Program-made: the position numbers and the translations under genes
The notes under the pieces: generated by a model
Told to the model about the DNA's origin: nothing
The model's input: only the letters and a program-made list of their open reading frames with translations
The model's database searches: none
Source: Kingdonia uniflora
Taxonomy: Eukaryota; Streptophyta; Magnoliopsida; Ranunculales; Circaeasteraceae
Direction: 5' to 3'
Length of the DNA: 64,000 nucleotides
Assembly (NCBI GenBank): GCA_014058105.1
Contig: JACGCM010002890.1
Coordinates: forward strand, 62,001 to 126,000
Shown here: positions 53,839 to 64,000 of the stretch, piece after piece
Layout of the letters: each line of letters starts with the position of its first letter
How positions within the stretch are numbered: position 1 is the stretch's first letter

Positions 53839-54348
53839 TGGTATCAGATTCAATCATAGGCTTATGCTAAGATAGTGAACAACAAAAGTGAAGACTGTAC
53901 CCATGACGGAAATCTTTAAAACCTTGGATACCTTGTAACGAGGGAAGAATACTCGCAGAAAAACTTAATTATTTGGGGGACAAAATTGAAGGGTCCAATC
54001 CACAAGTTCGACATCTCACCACAACCATCAACAACCTCACTACAAAAGTAAGAAAGCTCCCTCCTCTACCCCCGTTACTTCCATGCCTTTTTCACCATGC
54101 GCAACTTTACCTACATCTACTCCACCCTTTGCTTCTCAAAATTTTGACCTTACACTCACCCCTAATACCCACGAAGCCCCCACTAAAACAACCCAATACC
54201 AACCCTAAATTATCTCAACCGATCAAAACCCTAATACCATACACACATCATCACAACCAAAAAACCTATTATTTTATAATTCCCATGTAGATATAACCCT
54301 AAACGACCATAATGATCTAGGCAATCCTCACAAATCCATCTATTTTGC
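53839..54348 (+). pseudogene. PBS and gag start of LTR element F, cut by element C
   Basis: TGGTATCAGATTC (53839) is a tRNA-Met-type PBS. The ATG near 53904 (MTEIFKTLDTL) starts a gag-like frame with stops; a neighbouring frame reads MGDKIEGSNPQVRHLTTTIN and NLTTKV, similar to the N-terminal heptads of some plant gypsy gag proteins. A Pro/Thr/Ser-rich stretch follows. The sequence stops at the LTR of element C (54349), which inserted here. Confidence 0.5.
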
Positions 54349-55026
54349 TGTAGTAGCCTACTCGCAACCTTCAAAGACTAGCCGAATACTCGAATGCTAC
54401 ATCGAAGCCTACTAAGAGACTCGAAGCCCAGCAAGGCAACCAAAGGCATATGAATTCCATGAAGCCTTCTGAGACTTACCGAAGCTAACTACTATAGTCG
54501 AAGCTAGAGATAGGTAGTCAGCACCAGTTCCAAAAAGAGTTAGACCATATTAATGCATGGTCGAAGGTAGACATACCTGACAGCCAATTCGCCAGACAGA
54601 ACAGTGAAAGCAAACCGCCGGATAGCTGCATTATCAGAACTGACTTCCCGTATAGGACAGCTGCCCAGAGGATATACATGTAATCTGACCTCACATGGTG
54701 ACTCACCCTTTCCGATCACCTATAAATGGGAAAGAGGAAATACTATGAAGGGGTTAAAAAAACTCTGCCTGAACCATCTCCAATATCACCTACGAGTGTC
54801 CATTAACTTCACTTGATTCGAGCAACAACCCAAATCTCTATATACTATCTTCTATTTATATCCTCGCTAGAGGTCGTGGAGAATACCAATTCTTGGACTC
54901 CACGCAAGTATGTTAGTACAATAATATTTCTTATTTCTGCCATATATATTGCCTAAAACCTCTAGTCGAAGGTAAACCTCAAGGTGTAAGAGTGTGATAT
55001 CCCATCTACGAAATCACGCCCTTTTA
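54349..55026 (+). repeat. 5' LTR of gypsy element C (678 bp)
   Basis: Begins TGTAGTAGCCTACTCG like the LTR of B and ends directly before TTTGGCACCGTCTGTG. TATA box CCTATAAATGG near 54719. Repeated GAAGCC/CGAAG phrases occur in U3. Confidence 0.88.
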
Positions 55027-55042
55027 TTTGGCACCGTCTGTG
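55027..55042 (+). promoter_or_regulatory. Primer binding site of gypsy element C
   Basis: TTTGGCACCGTCTGTG directly follows the LTR; equivalent to the sites of A and B. Confidence 0.78.
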
Positions 55043-55093
55043 TTATACCAACCATTTCTAATCCCTTTTTCTTCTACTTGATAACCATATCCA

Positions 55094-56790
55094 ATGGCCC
55101 CTACCCTTTGTTCTACCTCTGCCATTGTCGGCATCTCCACTGACGGCATCGCCGCCCAACATGCCCTCATTAGCCAACAGTTCGCTTAAGTCGAAGAACA
55201 CCACACTAACCAGCTACACATTAAGCATGAGGACCACCGGCAGGAACTCAAGGCTAAACGACAGCGCTATTTAGATGATAATGATAGACAACACCGAGCC
55301 CTGGACTAACTGCGCCACACCATTCGCATACTCCAGCATGTTCAAACCCAGGACCCTCTTATGCATTCTCGAATACCCGCCCCTTGGCGCGCCTCAGCCC
55401 GCGTACGTTTCGGGACCCACCCCCGACTCGAGGTCCCTCCAGTTCACCTTGATGTCGAAGGTGCCCCCACCACGGTATCGACAGGTTCTATCTATCTTGG
55501 TATCCCCATTACAGAAGATTCATTTTATTTTCCCCTTCGAACATCTCGATACCTCACACAGTGCCCTACTCGGGAATTCCTCGGAGAATGCAGCGCTGAG
55601 CACACCCCTAACCCGCGGTCTTATCACCCATGACCCCTGCGTTCTCCCCTTCGACCTGCCTAGATCAAAAAATTAATATCGCAATTTGCATCAGCGCGAG
55701 TCCCACCCCGAACTCGTAGAGTCAATTAAATAACCCCATTTGCCCGAAGCTCCTCACTGTCGAGGTGCATCTAAACTTCCATGCCCCTAAAATCCACAAA
55801 TACCGTAATACCAAACCCCAATCTCATGTCCTCGAGTTTCAGAATGCTTTAAGCCAGTACTCCATAGCCCATCACATCTTGGATCGCATGTTTCCCACCA
55901 GTCTTACCAACTGCCCTCTAAAGTGGTACTATTTGAAGCTTCGAACAGTTTTCGAACCTATTCATCTCTCATTTCGCCTTTAATAAAGACCGTGAAGTCT
56001 AGGTAGAAGCTCTATTCAACTTTTGGAAGTCACCCACAAAAACGCTTGAAAACTTCACCAAACGTTTCCTCGATGAATCGCGCAAAGTCAAAAATCTCGA
56101 TTGCGCGAACGATGTCCTCGCTTAATCCAACGCACTGTCTGACCACAACCGCGTTAAGGAGTATATCGTCCTTCAAAAATCACGAACCCTCAAGGAGATG
56201 TTATCGAAAGTCAACAGATTCATCGACCACGAACATCTCCCCAAATCTAATTGCCAGAGACAAGTCTCAACCACCAACCACAATAAACCTCAACCATCGA
56301 ATACACCCATAGTCGCTCCCGCCTCTCAAGAGACCAACAACCGCAAACGCCCCCATATCGATGCTCAATCTTCTGAACTCCGTACAAAATGTCCCATGCC
56401 TGTTCTACCCAAACTCACTACCCCCATCAGTACCCTTCTCACAGTCATTCAGGCTGATCCTATCTGGCATACTCCCTTTTCTATCGAGGTCAGAAAGGAC
56501 GAGCCCTATAGCAAGAACCACAAATGCAATTGCCACCCTACAATCAAGTTCTACGCTTTGCAACATTTACTTGAAATGATTCTTAAAGTCGGTCGATTAT
56601 ATAAATATGTAGCCAACCTTCCTGACTACCTCGACAAGTCATACCTCAAGCCCCAACCTGCTTTAAATATCGGCCCAGCCGGGGTACACATCTTCCAAAT
56701 TTACCTAATCAAAGTTAATAACATCGATAGTGGCAACACCCGAAGCAAGCGAAAATGGTTTGAAGAGTGTTGTAAGCTTACATATCAGTA
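55094..56790 (+). pseudogene. Gag of gypsy element C
   Basis: Start at the ATG 55094 (MAPTLCSTSAIVGISTDGIA), homologous to B gag start. A charged coiled-coil-like N-terminal part follows. The gag core is at 55765-56090 (NFHAPKIHKYRNTKPQSHVL, CPLKWYYLKL, ALFNFWKSPTKTLENFTKRF-like). The C-terminal part (56198-56790) has a Ser/Pro/Gln-rich linker and a block reading LEMILKVGRLYKYVANLPDY, shared with other Tat gags. At least four frame breaks. Confidence 0.8.
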
Positions 56791-56879
56791 GAAACTCCCA
56801 GTCCTTCTACTCGAATCTAGCCACGGCCCTCGACAAGATGTTATATCCTTCATCGATTATGAGACCTCTTATGTTCGTT

Positions 56880-57214
56880 TCCCCTATTCTGACCCTTTAG
56901 TCATTATGATTAAAGTCGAGCAACTCGTCTTCCATATGATGTTCATCGATACTGGCAGTGCAGCAGACGTGTTCTTCCTCCAAACAGTCCCCGCTATGCA
57001 AAAAATAGATCTTATTACACCCACCAACGTCAAACTCAAAAGTTTTAACAACACCACAGAAGTCGTCGTTAGCCGACTTAGCCTCCCTATTGCCACTGGC
57101 CCTATTACCTTTCAAACGTATTTTCTAGTCATCGACAAGAAATCTGAATATCATTGCATTTTAGGGCGTGACTGGTTCCATGCTATGAAATCCATACCTT
57201 CTACCTACCACTAG
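56880..57214 (+). pseudogene. Protease of gypsy element C
   Basis: Aspartic protease of retropepsin type that would process Gag-Pol. The active site DTGS is intact (MMFIDTGSAADVFFLQTVPA), followed by LSLPIATGPITFQTYFLVID and ILGRDWFHAMKSIPSTYH, which includes the second conserved hydrophobic-Gly motif (ILG). A stop follows at 57212-57214. It is the best preserved protease of the three gypsy elements and served as the reference for the split protease of A. Confidence 0.88.
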
Positions 57215-57429
57215 ACTTTGCGTTTTACTACCCCATGCAGTATGTGGAACATAAAAGGCTCCCATCGCTTAGCTCGCTCGTGCAAACATCGGAAAATAGG
57301 CCTTACCAGGAAACTGGTGAAGCTATAACAATCATTGCACCTCACTCTTCCCAACACCTTGACCCCTTGTACTATACTTATCTAACCTACAGTTTACGTC
57401 GAACTCGACAGCCCTGATCGAGGTACATT

Positions 57430-58143
57430 TATTGGCAGTTTTTTGGATGTTGCCGACAGCAGCAAACTTACCGCATTTCTTCGAGCCAACAAGGACGTCT
57501 TCGTTTCGTCATTTCATGAGATTCCTGGCATCGATCACGCCCTAGCCTGCCATCGACTTGACCTCATCCCCAAATCTACAGCTATAAAATAGAAGAAACA
57601 TACTTTGGCCCCGAGGATTTGAGAAGTAGTGAATCTCGAGGTCAAAAATCTCCTAGCCACTAGGCTTATACGAGAAGCCAAATATGCCAATTGGATCTTG
57701 AGCATCATCGCCGTCCCTAAGAAGAATGGAAAAATCTTAATCTGCGTCGGCTTTACCGATCTCAACAAACACACGCCAAAGGATAGCTTCCCTCTCCCAA
57801 TTATTTTAGTACTTCTGGATGCTATAGTCAGCCATGAGGATAGACGTAGCATCGGGTTACAATCAGGTACCCCTTCTCCCAGATGACCAACTTAAAACTT
57901 TGTTTATCACAGAGCAAGGGCTATATTGTTTTAATATGATGCCCTTCAGACTCAAAAACACGACTTCCACTTACCAGCACCTTGTTACCACAATGTTCAA
58001 ACCTTTTCTTAGCAAGTCAATTGATGTTTACATCGATGACATGCTTTGCAATAGCCTCCATAAACATGCCAACATACAAGACCTGGCCGAAGTTTTATCA
58101 ATTCTTCTATCATACAACACGAAATTGAACCAAGAAAAATACT
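57430..58143 (+). pseudogene. Reverse transcriptase of gypsy element C
   Basis: After the spacer (VFVSSFHEIPGIDHALACHR, LDLIPKS) come NLEVKNLLATRLIREAKYAN, VPKKNGKILICVGFTDLNKH, RIDVASGYNQVPLLPDDQLK with the first catalytic Asp, FRLKNTTSTYQHLVTTMFKP, and the YIDD box (VYIDDMLCNS). Stops lie before 57629 and one frameshift is near 57835. The palm is otherwise complete. Confidence 0.88.
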
Positions 58144-59420
58144 AATTTGGTGTGTCCTTAAAAAAGTTCTAGGGGCACCTCATTTGTAAACGAGGCATCG
58201 AGAATGACCTTACCCATATTTAATCCCTCGTCGATATGCCCTCTCCCCGAACACAAAGAAAAAAGTCCAAAAGGTCGCTGGCAAAATAGCCACCCTTAAA
58301 CACTTTATTTCAAAATCCTTTGACCACTACGTTTGGCTATTCTCCCTCCGTGACCAAGGAATTCATAAAGCCAAAAGGAGAAACCTCCAAGTTAAATGGA
58401 CACCTGAATGCGAGTATGCTTTTCTTGAACTTAAAACTTACCTTGGTCAACCACCTGTCATGAGTACCTCGGTCAAAGGCAAAATGCATACCTTATATCT
58501 CGCAGTCATTGACACTTCTATTAGCTCAGTCCTTATCCGAATAGAAGCATGTATCCATAAACCCTCCTACTTCATCAGCAAGACTCTAACCCTGGTCAAA
58601 ACACAATATACCAAACTTAAACGACTACTCCTTATACTTGTCTACACTTCTCGAAAGCTCAAACCATACTTCCAAGCAAACCACATGCGTGTTATCACCA
58701 GCTACCCTCTTCGAGAAATCCTCAGTAAGAAAGATTAATCTAGACGGGTGTAACAATGGTCTGTCTACCTCATTGAACATGATATAAATTTTGAAAAATA
58801 GGTATCTCAAAAGGGTCAGGTAGTCACCGATTTCTACGCCGACTTCCCGGCCGAAGATATTTACTGGGAAGAACATGAAGATGATTTACCCAAAGATCAA
58901 CCCGAACAAAATGACCCCTGGAGCCCTAACACGGGATGACGTCCTTTTACAGATGTATTTGCAAGACTAAATGGTTCTGAGATAGGTATCGTCCTGGTCA
59001 CACCTTCAAACGACCAAATCGAAATGGCCATTAAGTTAAACTTTGAATGTACCAACAATGAGGCCGAGTATAAAATTTTACTGCATGGCCTCGATCTCGC
59101 CCTCGAATTTGGTGTCCCCAACCTAGCATTATTTACTGATTTACAGCTCGCCCAGTGGCAGTATACCATTGCAAACTAGGCGAACAGTCGCATGGCTGAG
59201 TATCTAGCACTCGTCTGCTAGAGCATAGATCGTTTCCCTAAAAAATCGTCAATTACACATTACCCTCTAGGTGAAAATAGACATGCTGATGCCCCCGCTT
59301 ATATCGCAGCCATGTTAGGTCTGTCCAAATCTCAAACCCTCAATATCGAAGTATTCGAACACCCAAGTATCGACCAGATTAAAGTCAATACCATCAATAC
59401 TGGGGGCAAGAGTCTCGATC
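58144..59420 (+). pseudogene. RT thumb, RT-linked RNase H and second RNase H of element C
   Basis: 58460-58738 holds the RT-linked RNase H (LYLAVIDTSISSVLIRIEAC, HKPSYFISKTLTLVKTQY). The second, archaeal-type RNase H lies at about 58830-59330 in broken frames: the acidic linker (DFYADFPAEDIYWEEHEDDL-like), NNEAEYKILLHGLDLALEF with the conserved Glu, and the NRHADAPAYIAAMLG end, where the Asp before A is readable. Multiple stops. Confidence 0.75.
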
Positions 59421-60676
59421 CCGATGACCGGCGCACACCCTTCCTTACATACTTCAATAGTTCCACTGTACCAGAAGACCCAAAAGTCAAACGCTCGTTA
59501 CTGGAAAATGGCTGACGGTACACCATCCTCAAAGGCGATCTATACCGTAAATCACCAAACAACATACACCACCATTGCATATCCCAACGCGAAGCCGCAA
59601 CCATACTTACTAAGCTCCACAAAGGTAATTGTGGATCCCACACCGCTGGTCGATCCATGGCTCTCCAAATAATCACATAGGGTCTGCTCTAACCGAATGT
59701 GAAGAAACAAGCTGAAGAGTATGTGAAGCACTGTGACCAATGCCAACGTCATGCCCATGACATTCGAAGCCCCTCCCAAGAACTCCACTGCAGCCAAGTC
59801 GCTTGGCCATCTAAGAGATGGGCCATTGATCTGGTGGGCCTTTTCCAAAGCTTCGGGCAGTACAGACTATTTCACTAAATGGGTTGAGGCCGTTCCTTTA
59901 TGTCGAATAAGGAAAGAAGAAGTCGTCAAGCTCCTTTGGGAAAATATTGTTACTCGCTTCGGCTGCCCACATATGATTCAATGCGACAATGGTCCGCAGT
60001 TCGTAGGAAACAAGGTTCAAACTTTCCTCAAAAAATATAATATTATCCTCTCCCCTTCTACACTCTATTTCCCTTAAGGGAATGGTCAGGTCGAAGCAAT
60101 CAACATAACTATAGTCGATGGTATTAAGAATTGCGTTGACGAGAAGAAAGGGCATTGGGTTCAAGAATTACAACATGTACTCTGGACTTGCTGTACCACA
60201 CCACCGAAGGTAATAGGCTGTATTCCTTTCCTCTTGGCTTACGGTACCGAAGATATTTTGTTAACTCAATTCGATGTACCAACATGCGACCCTGATCTTC
60301 TCAATGAAGACAATGAGTTTGAACTCGGGTATAATATGTTATGGATTGATGAAACTAGAGACCGGGCCTTATCTAACCTCAGACGTTATTAGATCTATCT
60401 CCAGAAGTCAGACAACAAAAGGGTTCAACCACGAAGTTTTGACATAGGTAATTTTGTACTTCGACGAGTCACACCCTCCTCGAAACCTCGCAATGTCAGC
60501 AAGTTAGCCAAATTTAGGGATGGACCTTATGTTATGTGCAAAAAAATTGACAAAGGATCGTATTACTTAATGAATGAAGCTAAGGAGCCCCTACCTAATC
60601 CTTGGAACACGATGCAGTTAGTCTTATATAACAGACTACGACCACCATCTCTCACAACTGATGTAACTACAGTATA
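59421..60676 (+). pseudogene. Integrase of gypsy element C
   Basis: The linker HPSLHTSIVPLYQKTQKSNA is followed by the zinc-binding part (LHKGNCGSHTAGRSMA, CDQCQRHAHD). The core has the three acids in order: Asp in STDYFTKWVEAVPL, Asp in QCDNGPQFVGNK, and Glu in the GNGQVEAIN motif after a stop. The C-terminal domain reads GNFVLRRVTPSSKPRNVSKL, AKFRDGPYVM and LPNPWNTMQLVLYNR. Stops are at about 59670, 60077 and 60390. The frame ends at 60676, just before the tandem repeats. Confidence 0.85.
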
Positions 60677-60732
60677 ATCAATAAACATATTTTTCTCACT
60701 TGCGCATCATCTCATACCTCTTGTGAACATCA

Positions 60733-62210
60733 TGATTTGGGTAAACCTAAGTATCCAGTCAGCCCATCAACCCAGCAAATATGTGGGGGCGACCTCAAAA
60801 ATTTTTAAAGTTCTAATTTTAACAAAACCGAGTGGCATGAATAGTTGAAAGATTGGACACTCGAGGATGCATTGGGGCTGACTACATCATGTTTCGTTCA
60901 GGATCAAACCCGCAGATAGAAATACCCGGGGATGACCTCGAATCCCTGCAAACTTCTTGATTTGGGCATACCTAAGTATCCAGTCAACCCTTCGACCCGA
61001 TTGATACTTGAGGGTGACCTCAAAGTTTTTCAAATTTCCAATTCGAGTTAAATTAAATTGCATGAATAGTTAAAAGACTGGACACTCGGAGATGCATTGG
61101 GATCGACCACATCATGCTTCATTCAAGATCAAACCTGCGGATAAAAATACCCGGGGCGACCTCAAGTCCCTGCGAACTTCTTGATTTGGGCAAACTTAAG
61201 TATCCAGTCAACCCTTTGACCTGAGTGATACTTGGGGGCGACCTCAAAGTTTTTTAAAGTTCCAATTTGGGCAAAACTGAGTGGCATGAATAGTCGATAG
61301 ATTGGATACTCGGGGATGCATTGGGGCTGACCACATCATGCTTCGCTCAGGATCAAACCCGCATATAGAAATACCTGGGTGCGACCACGAAGCCCCTACG
61401 AACTTCTTCATTTGGGCAGACATAAGTATCAAGTCAACACTTCGAACCGACTGATACGTGGGGGCGACCTCAAAGTTTTTTAAAGTTCTAATTTGAGCAA
61501 AACCGAGAGGCATGAATAGTCGAAAGACTGGACACTCGGGGATGCATTGTGGCCGACCACATCATGCCTCATTCAAGATCAAACCCGTGGATAAAAATAC
61601 CCGGAGGCGGCCTCGTAGACCTGCAAACTTCTTAATTTGGGTATAACTAAAGTATCCAGTCAACCCTTCAACCCGACAGATAATTGAGGGCGACCTCAAA
61701 GTTTTTCAAAGTTCTAATTTGAGCAAAACCTAGTGGCATGAATAGTAGAAAGACTGGACACTCGGGGATGCATTGGGGCCGACCACATCATGCTTCGTTC
61801 AGGATCAAACTTGTAGATAGAAATACCCAGGGGAGACCTTGAAGACCTGCAAACTTCTTGATTTGGGTAAACCTAAGTATCCAGTCAACCCTTCGACCCG
61901 ACTGATACTTGGGGGCGACCTCAAAGTTTTCTAAAGTTCTAATTCAAGCAAAACAGAGTGGCATAAATAGTCAAAAGATTGGGCACTCGGGGTTGTATTG
62001 GGTCTGACCACATCATGCTTCGTTCAGGATCAAACCCGCGGTTAGAAATACACGAGGGTGACATCGAAGCCCTACGAACTTCTGGATTTGGGCCATCCTT
62101 AATATCCAGTCAACCCTTCGGCCTGACTGATATTTGGGGGTGAGGATGCATTAGGGACGACCACATCTCATTTTCTCCAAGATCAAACATATATATCTTT
62201 CCTCGATACT
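60733..62210. repeat. 225-bp tandem repeats in 3' untranslated region of element C
   Basis: A unit with GATTTGGGYAAACCTAAGTATCC starts at 60733, 60959, 61183, 61409, 61634, 61860 and 62085, that is at 224-226 bp spacing, giving six full copies and one partial. Each has GGGGGCGACCTCAAAGTTTT, AGTGGCATGAATAGT and GACACTCGGGGATGCATTG, then CGTTCAGGATCAAACCCGC. The array lies between integrase and antisense ORF, where Tat/Ogre-type elements are known to grow tandem arrays that can seed satellites. Confidence 0.93.
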
Positions 62211-62401
62211 AACGCACAACAAATATAAGTTTAAACATTTTGACCAACAAATTTGTTTACACCAACTACCAGTTCTATCAACATGTTCAAACAAAAATAA
62301 TCACGCAGTGTTTTCAACTTACATCACAAAACAAACCAAATGTTTCTTAAAAGCAAAAAATCTAGAACAATACAAGTTTTCCTTCTCTCTAGAGAAACAA
62401 A

Positions 62402-64000
62402 TCATACAGGGCTACTTTTGTTCTCCACAAGCTCAGTCACTTCTTCACCACCAGGGTTGTCTCCTATATGCGCGGCTTCCATACTTTCAATACCAGCACC
62501 TTCGACCACTGGGTTCATTTCTATCCCCTCCATCCTTACAACATCCTCGACGGTGGGCTCCTCCTCTGGGGATAGAGTTGGGCTTTCAATGATAGAATGG
62601 TCCCCTTTGTGAGCTCACTCCCATCCCACGATTCCTTTAGCTTATTACTCAACGTCTTTTACGCCCTGTAAAATAAGACCATCCAGGCATGTATCTGCAC
62701 GGATCACAAACTCCTCAACAAGTCTGTAGTTTTCGAGACATAAATTTATTTAAAAACCAAAAATGAACTTATCTGGTGCCTAACCACCTCAGCACGACGC
62801 CTTGTTTCTTCTGGGTTCATGGCACACAGATTTATCATTGTTTCAGCCGACGTTTGAATATGCCTCCACCTGCTCGGCTGCGAGCCGTCTAGCTTCGACC
62901 GAGTCAGCTCCTTTGGCCATCTACTTATGACTCCTATTTTGGCTCGCTGTCTTCGTCAAATGACCGGTCGAGCCTTCGGCCGTGGCTTTTCCTTTCCCCT
63001 TTTGTGTTTGATGCACTACTTCTGGAACAACTTCAGGTACGGTCGACCAGGTCGATATCGGTACTCCTCGAGTTGTCCTTGATTCAAAGCTTGACTTCCA
63101 TGTCAGATTGTTATAGTCCATTCCCCTTTCTTCTTCTGAAGGGCCCACCTCTTTTTTCCTCTTCAATGAACCTGCTGCAGTTGGAATGTCTCTCAACAAT
63201 GTATCCATCTTCTTTCACCTTTTCCTTATAATCTTAAGCTTTCAGAATACCTTATTCAACCAGTCCTCACTCTTGCCGATAAGGTCATCAATATAGGACC
63301 TCGGGTTCTTCAGTCCTCTGTTGGCAGGATTTGTAAGCAGTAAATTGAATGTCAAAGTATTATTCTAACAAGCACAACAATGAAAATTGACCATAAACTT
63401 ATTGTGTTTGAACAACATATTCTTTAGCATAAAATCTACCTTCCGATTGGCATACTCATAATTTTCTTTCACTACAACCAGGTCCTTATCCCACCCGCGC
63501 CCAGTCGAACGCAAGTCAAATAACTATAACATCTTCGAGTGACACAGGATATGATATATCCCCACCTTCTTATTCCCCTTCCTCGAGTAGAACGACACTA
63601 CGTTGAACACCTCGATTAAATGCCTCCTTTCGCATCTCAGCTCTGGATTCATCCCTTCGATCACCCTCATCATCTCATAAAAGTTGCCATTTATCTGGCA
63701 TGACGCTACATCCCAGAAATTTAGTACCTCCTTTACTAGCCTTTGAAAAGGTAGCCGCATTCCTAGTCAAATCTTCCCCTGAATACCATGATCCCTCCAT
63801 TGGGAGTTTCCATAAATGAATACTCAGCCCCTAACGGCACCAACCTAATCCTTTTCCCCTCTAATTCATGCTTTGCTAAAAACTGTTCCAACCTCACCTG
63901 TTCCAGAGGCGAGACATGTCCCACATATGTCTTTTCCTCCTTTGTCTTTTTACTACTCTCATTCTCTTCCTCTTCCCCTTCCCCTTCGTCTCCTCCATCT
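62402..64000 (-). pseudogene. Antisense ORF of gypsy element C, 5' end outside window
   Basis: Minus-strand blocks in order: acidic GDEGEGEEEEN start, KTYVGHVSPLEQVRLEQFLA, KRIRLVPLGAEYSFMETPNG, GIMVFRG (63990-63760), then after a 1-nt frame change MRLPFQRLVKEVLNFWDVAS and NGNFYEMMRVIEGMNPELRC (63760-63524). An intron-like gap is followed by MDYNNLTWKSSFESRTTRGV and QKGKGKATAEGS (63208-62921), and an acidic tail (TLSPEEEPTVEDVVRMEGIE) ending at the stop 62402-62404. The same blocks are in B; the first domain is also in A. It resembles the plant 'putative gypsy type transposon' domain plus a coiled-coil region. Best preserved of the three. Function unknown. Confidence 0.72.

Larger units (their letters stand above)
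54349..64000 (+). mobile_element. Ty3/gypsy element C, Tat lineage, 3' end outside window
   Basis: Plus-strand order: LTR (54349-55026), PBS, gag (55094), protease, RT, two RNase H regions, integrase (to about 60676), tandem repeats (60733-62210), antisense ORF on minus strand (62402-64000). Same family as B by LTR start and gag. It carries many in-frame stops and frameshifts. The 3' LTR must lie beyond the window. Confidence 0.9.

Noticed and set aside
55275..56791. Several plus-strand frames of 70-200 codons as separate genes
   Set aside because: Their motifs fit gag of element C in order; the breaks are frameshifts in one gene, not separate genes.
60733..62210. Regularly spaced repeats could suggest a CRISPR array
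   Set aside because: The whole 225-bp unit is repeated head to tail, not short repeats with unique spacers, and it lies inside a plant retrotransposon.

Overview
This window is plant nuclear DNA, almost certainly from a flowering plant and probably a eudicot. The organism call rests on plant-only families (NETWORKED actin-binding domain, auxin response factor, ARA6/RABF1-type Rab, Tat-lineage and Sirevirus retrotransposons) and on AT-rich intergenic sequence. I see no intact host gene. Nearly everything is transposable elements nested in each other, plus pseudogene fragments.

Layout. 1-2240: AT-rich DNA with two decayed exons of a kelch-repeat (ACBP4-like) gene, then an orphan LTR fragment (2240-2650, plus strand). 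4391-26088: gypsy element A (Tat lineage, minus strand), missing its 3' LTR. Its protease is split by CACTA transposon 1 (12531-23369), which carries fragments of a NET3-like gene, an ARA6-like Rab gene and an ARF gene. 26089-34506: gypsy element B (Tat, minus), which lacks most of its integrase and its 3' LTR and abuts the 5' LTR of A. 34507-52313: copia element D (minus), a short 5' piece with LTR, PBS and gag. Its gag is split by CACTA transposon 2 (34581-51377), which carries a PRMT6-like exon, pieces of a plant protein of unknown function and a LINE remnant. That LINE remnant is itself split by copia element E (39456-50153), a nearly complete Sirevirus-type element with matching TSDs. 52314-53050: an F-box pseudogene that received element D. 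53520-54348: the 5' part of another LTR element (F), broken by gypsy element C (54349 to window end, plus strand), of the same family as B.

How the parts relate. The order of events can be read from target-site duplications and from reading frames that become continuous when an insertion and one TSD are mentally removed (CACTA1 in A protease, CACTA2 in D gag, E in the LINE). Elements A, B and C each carry, downstream of pol, a long open region on the opposite strand (antisense ORF). It has a conserved N-terminal gypsy-type-transposon-like domain and a coiled-coil C-terminal part. In A and C, tandem repeats (about 157 bp and about 225 bp units) sit between pol and this antisense ORF; in B a deletion has removed them. 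Every element has stops or frameshifts, so none looks autonomous now.
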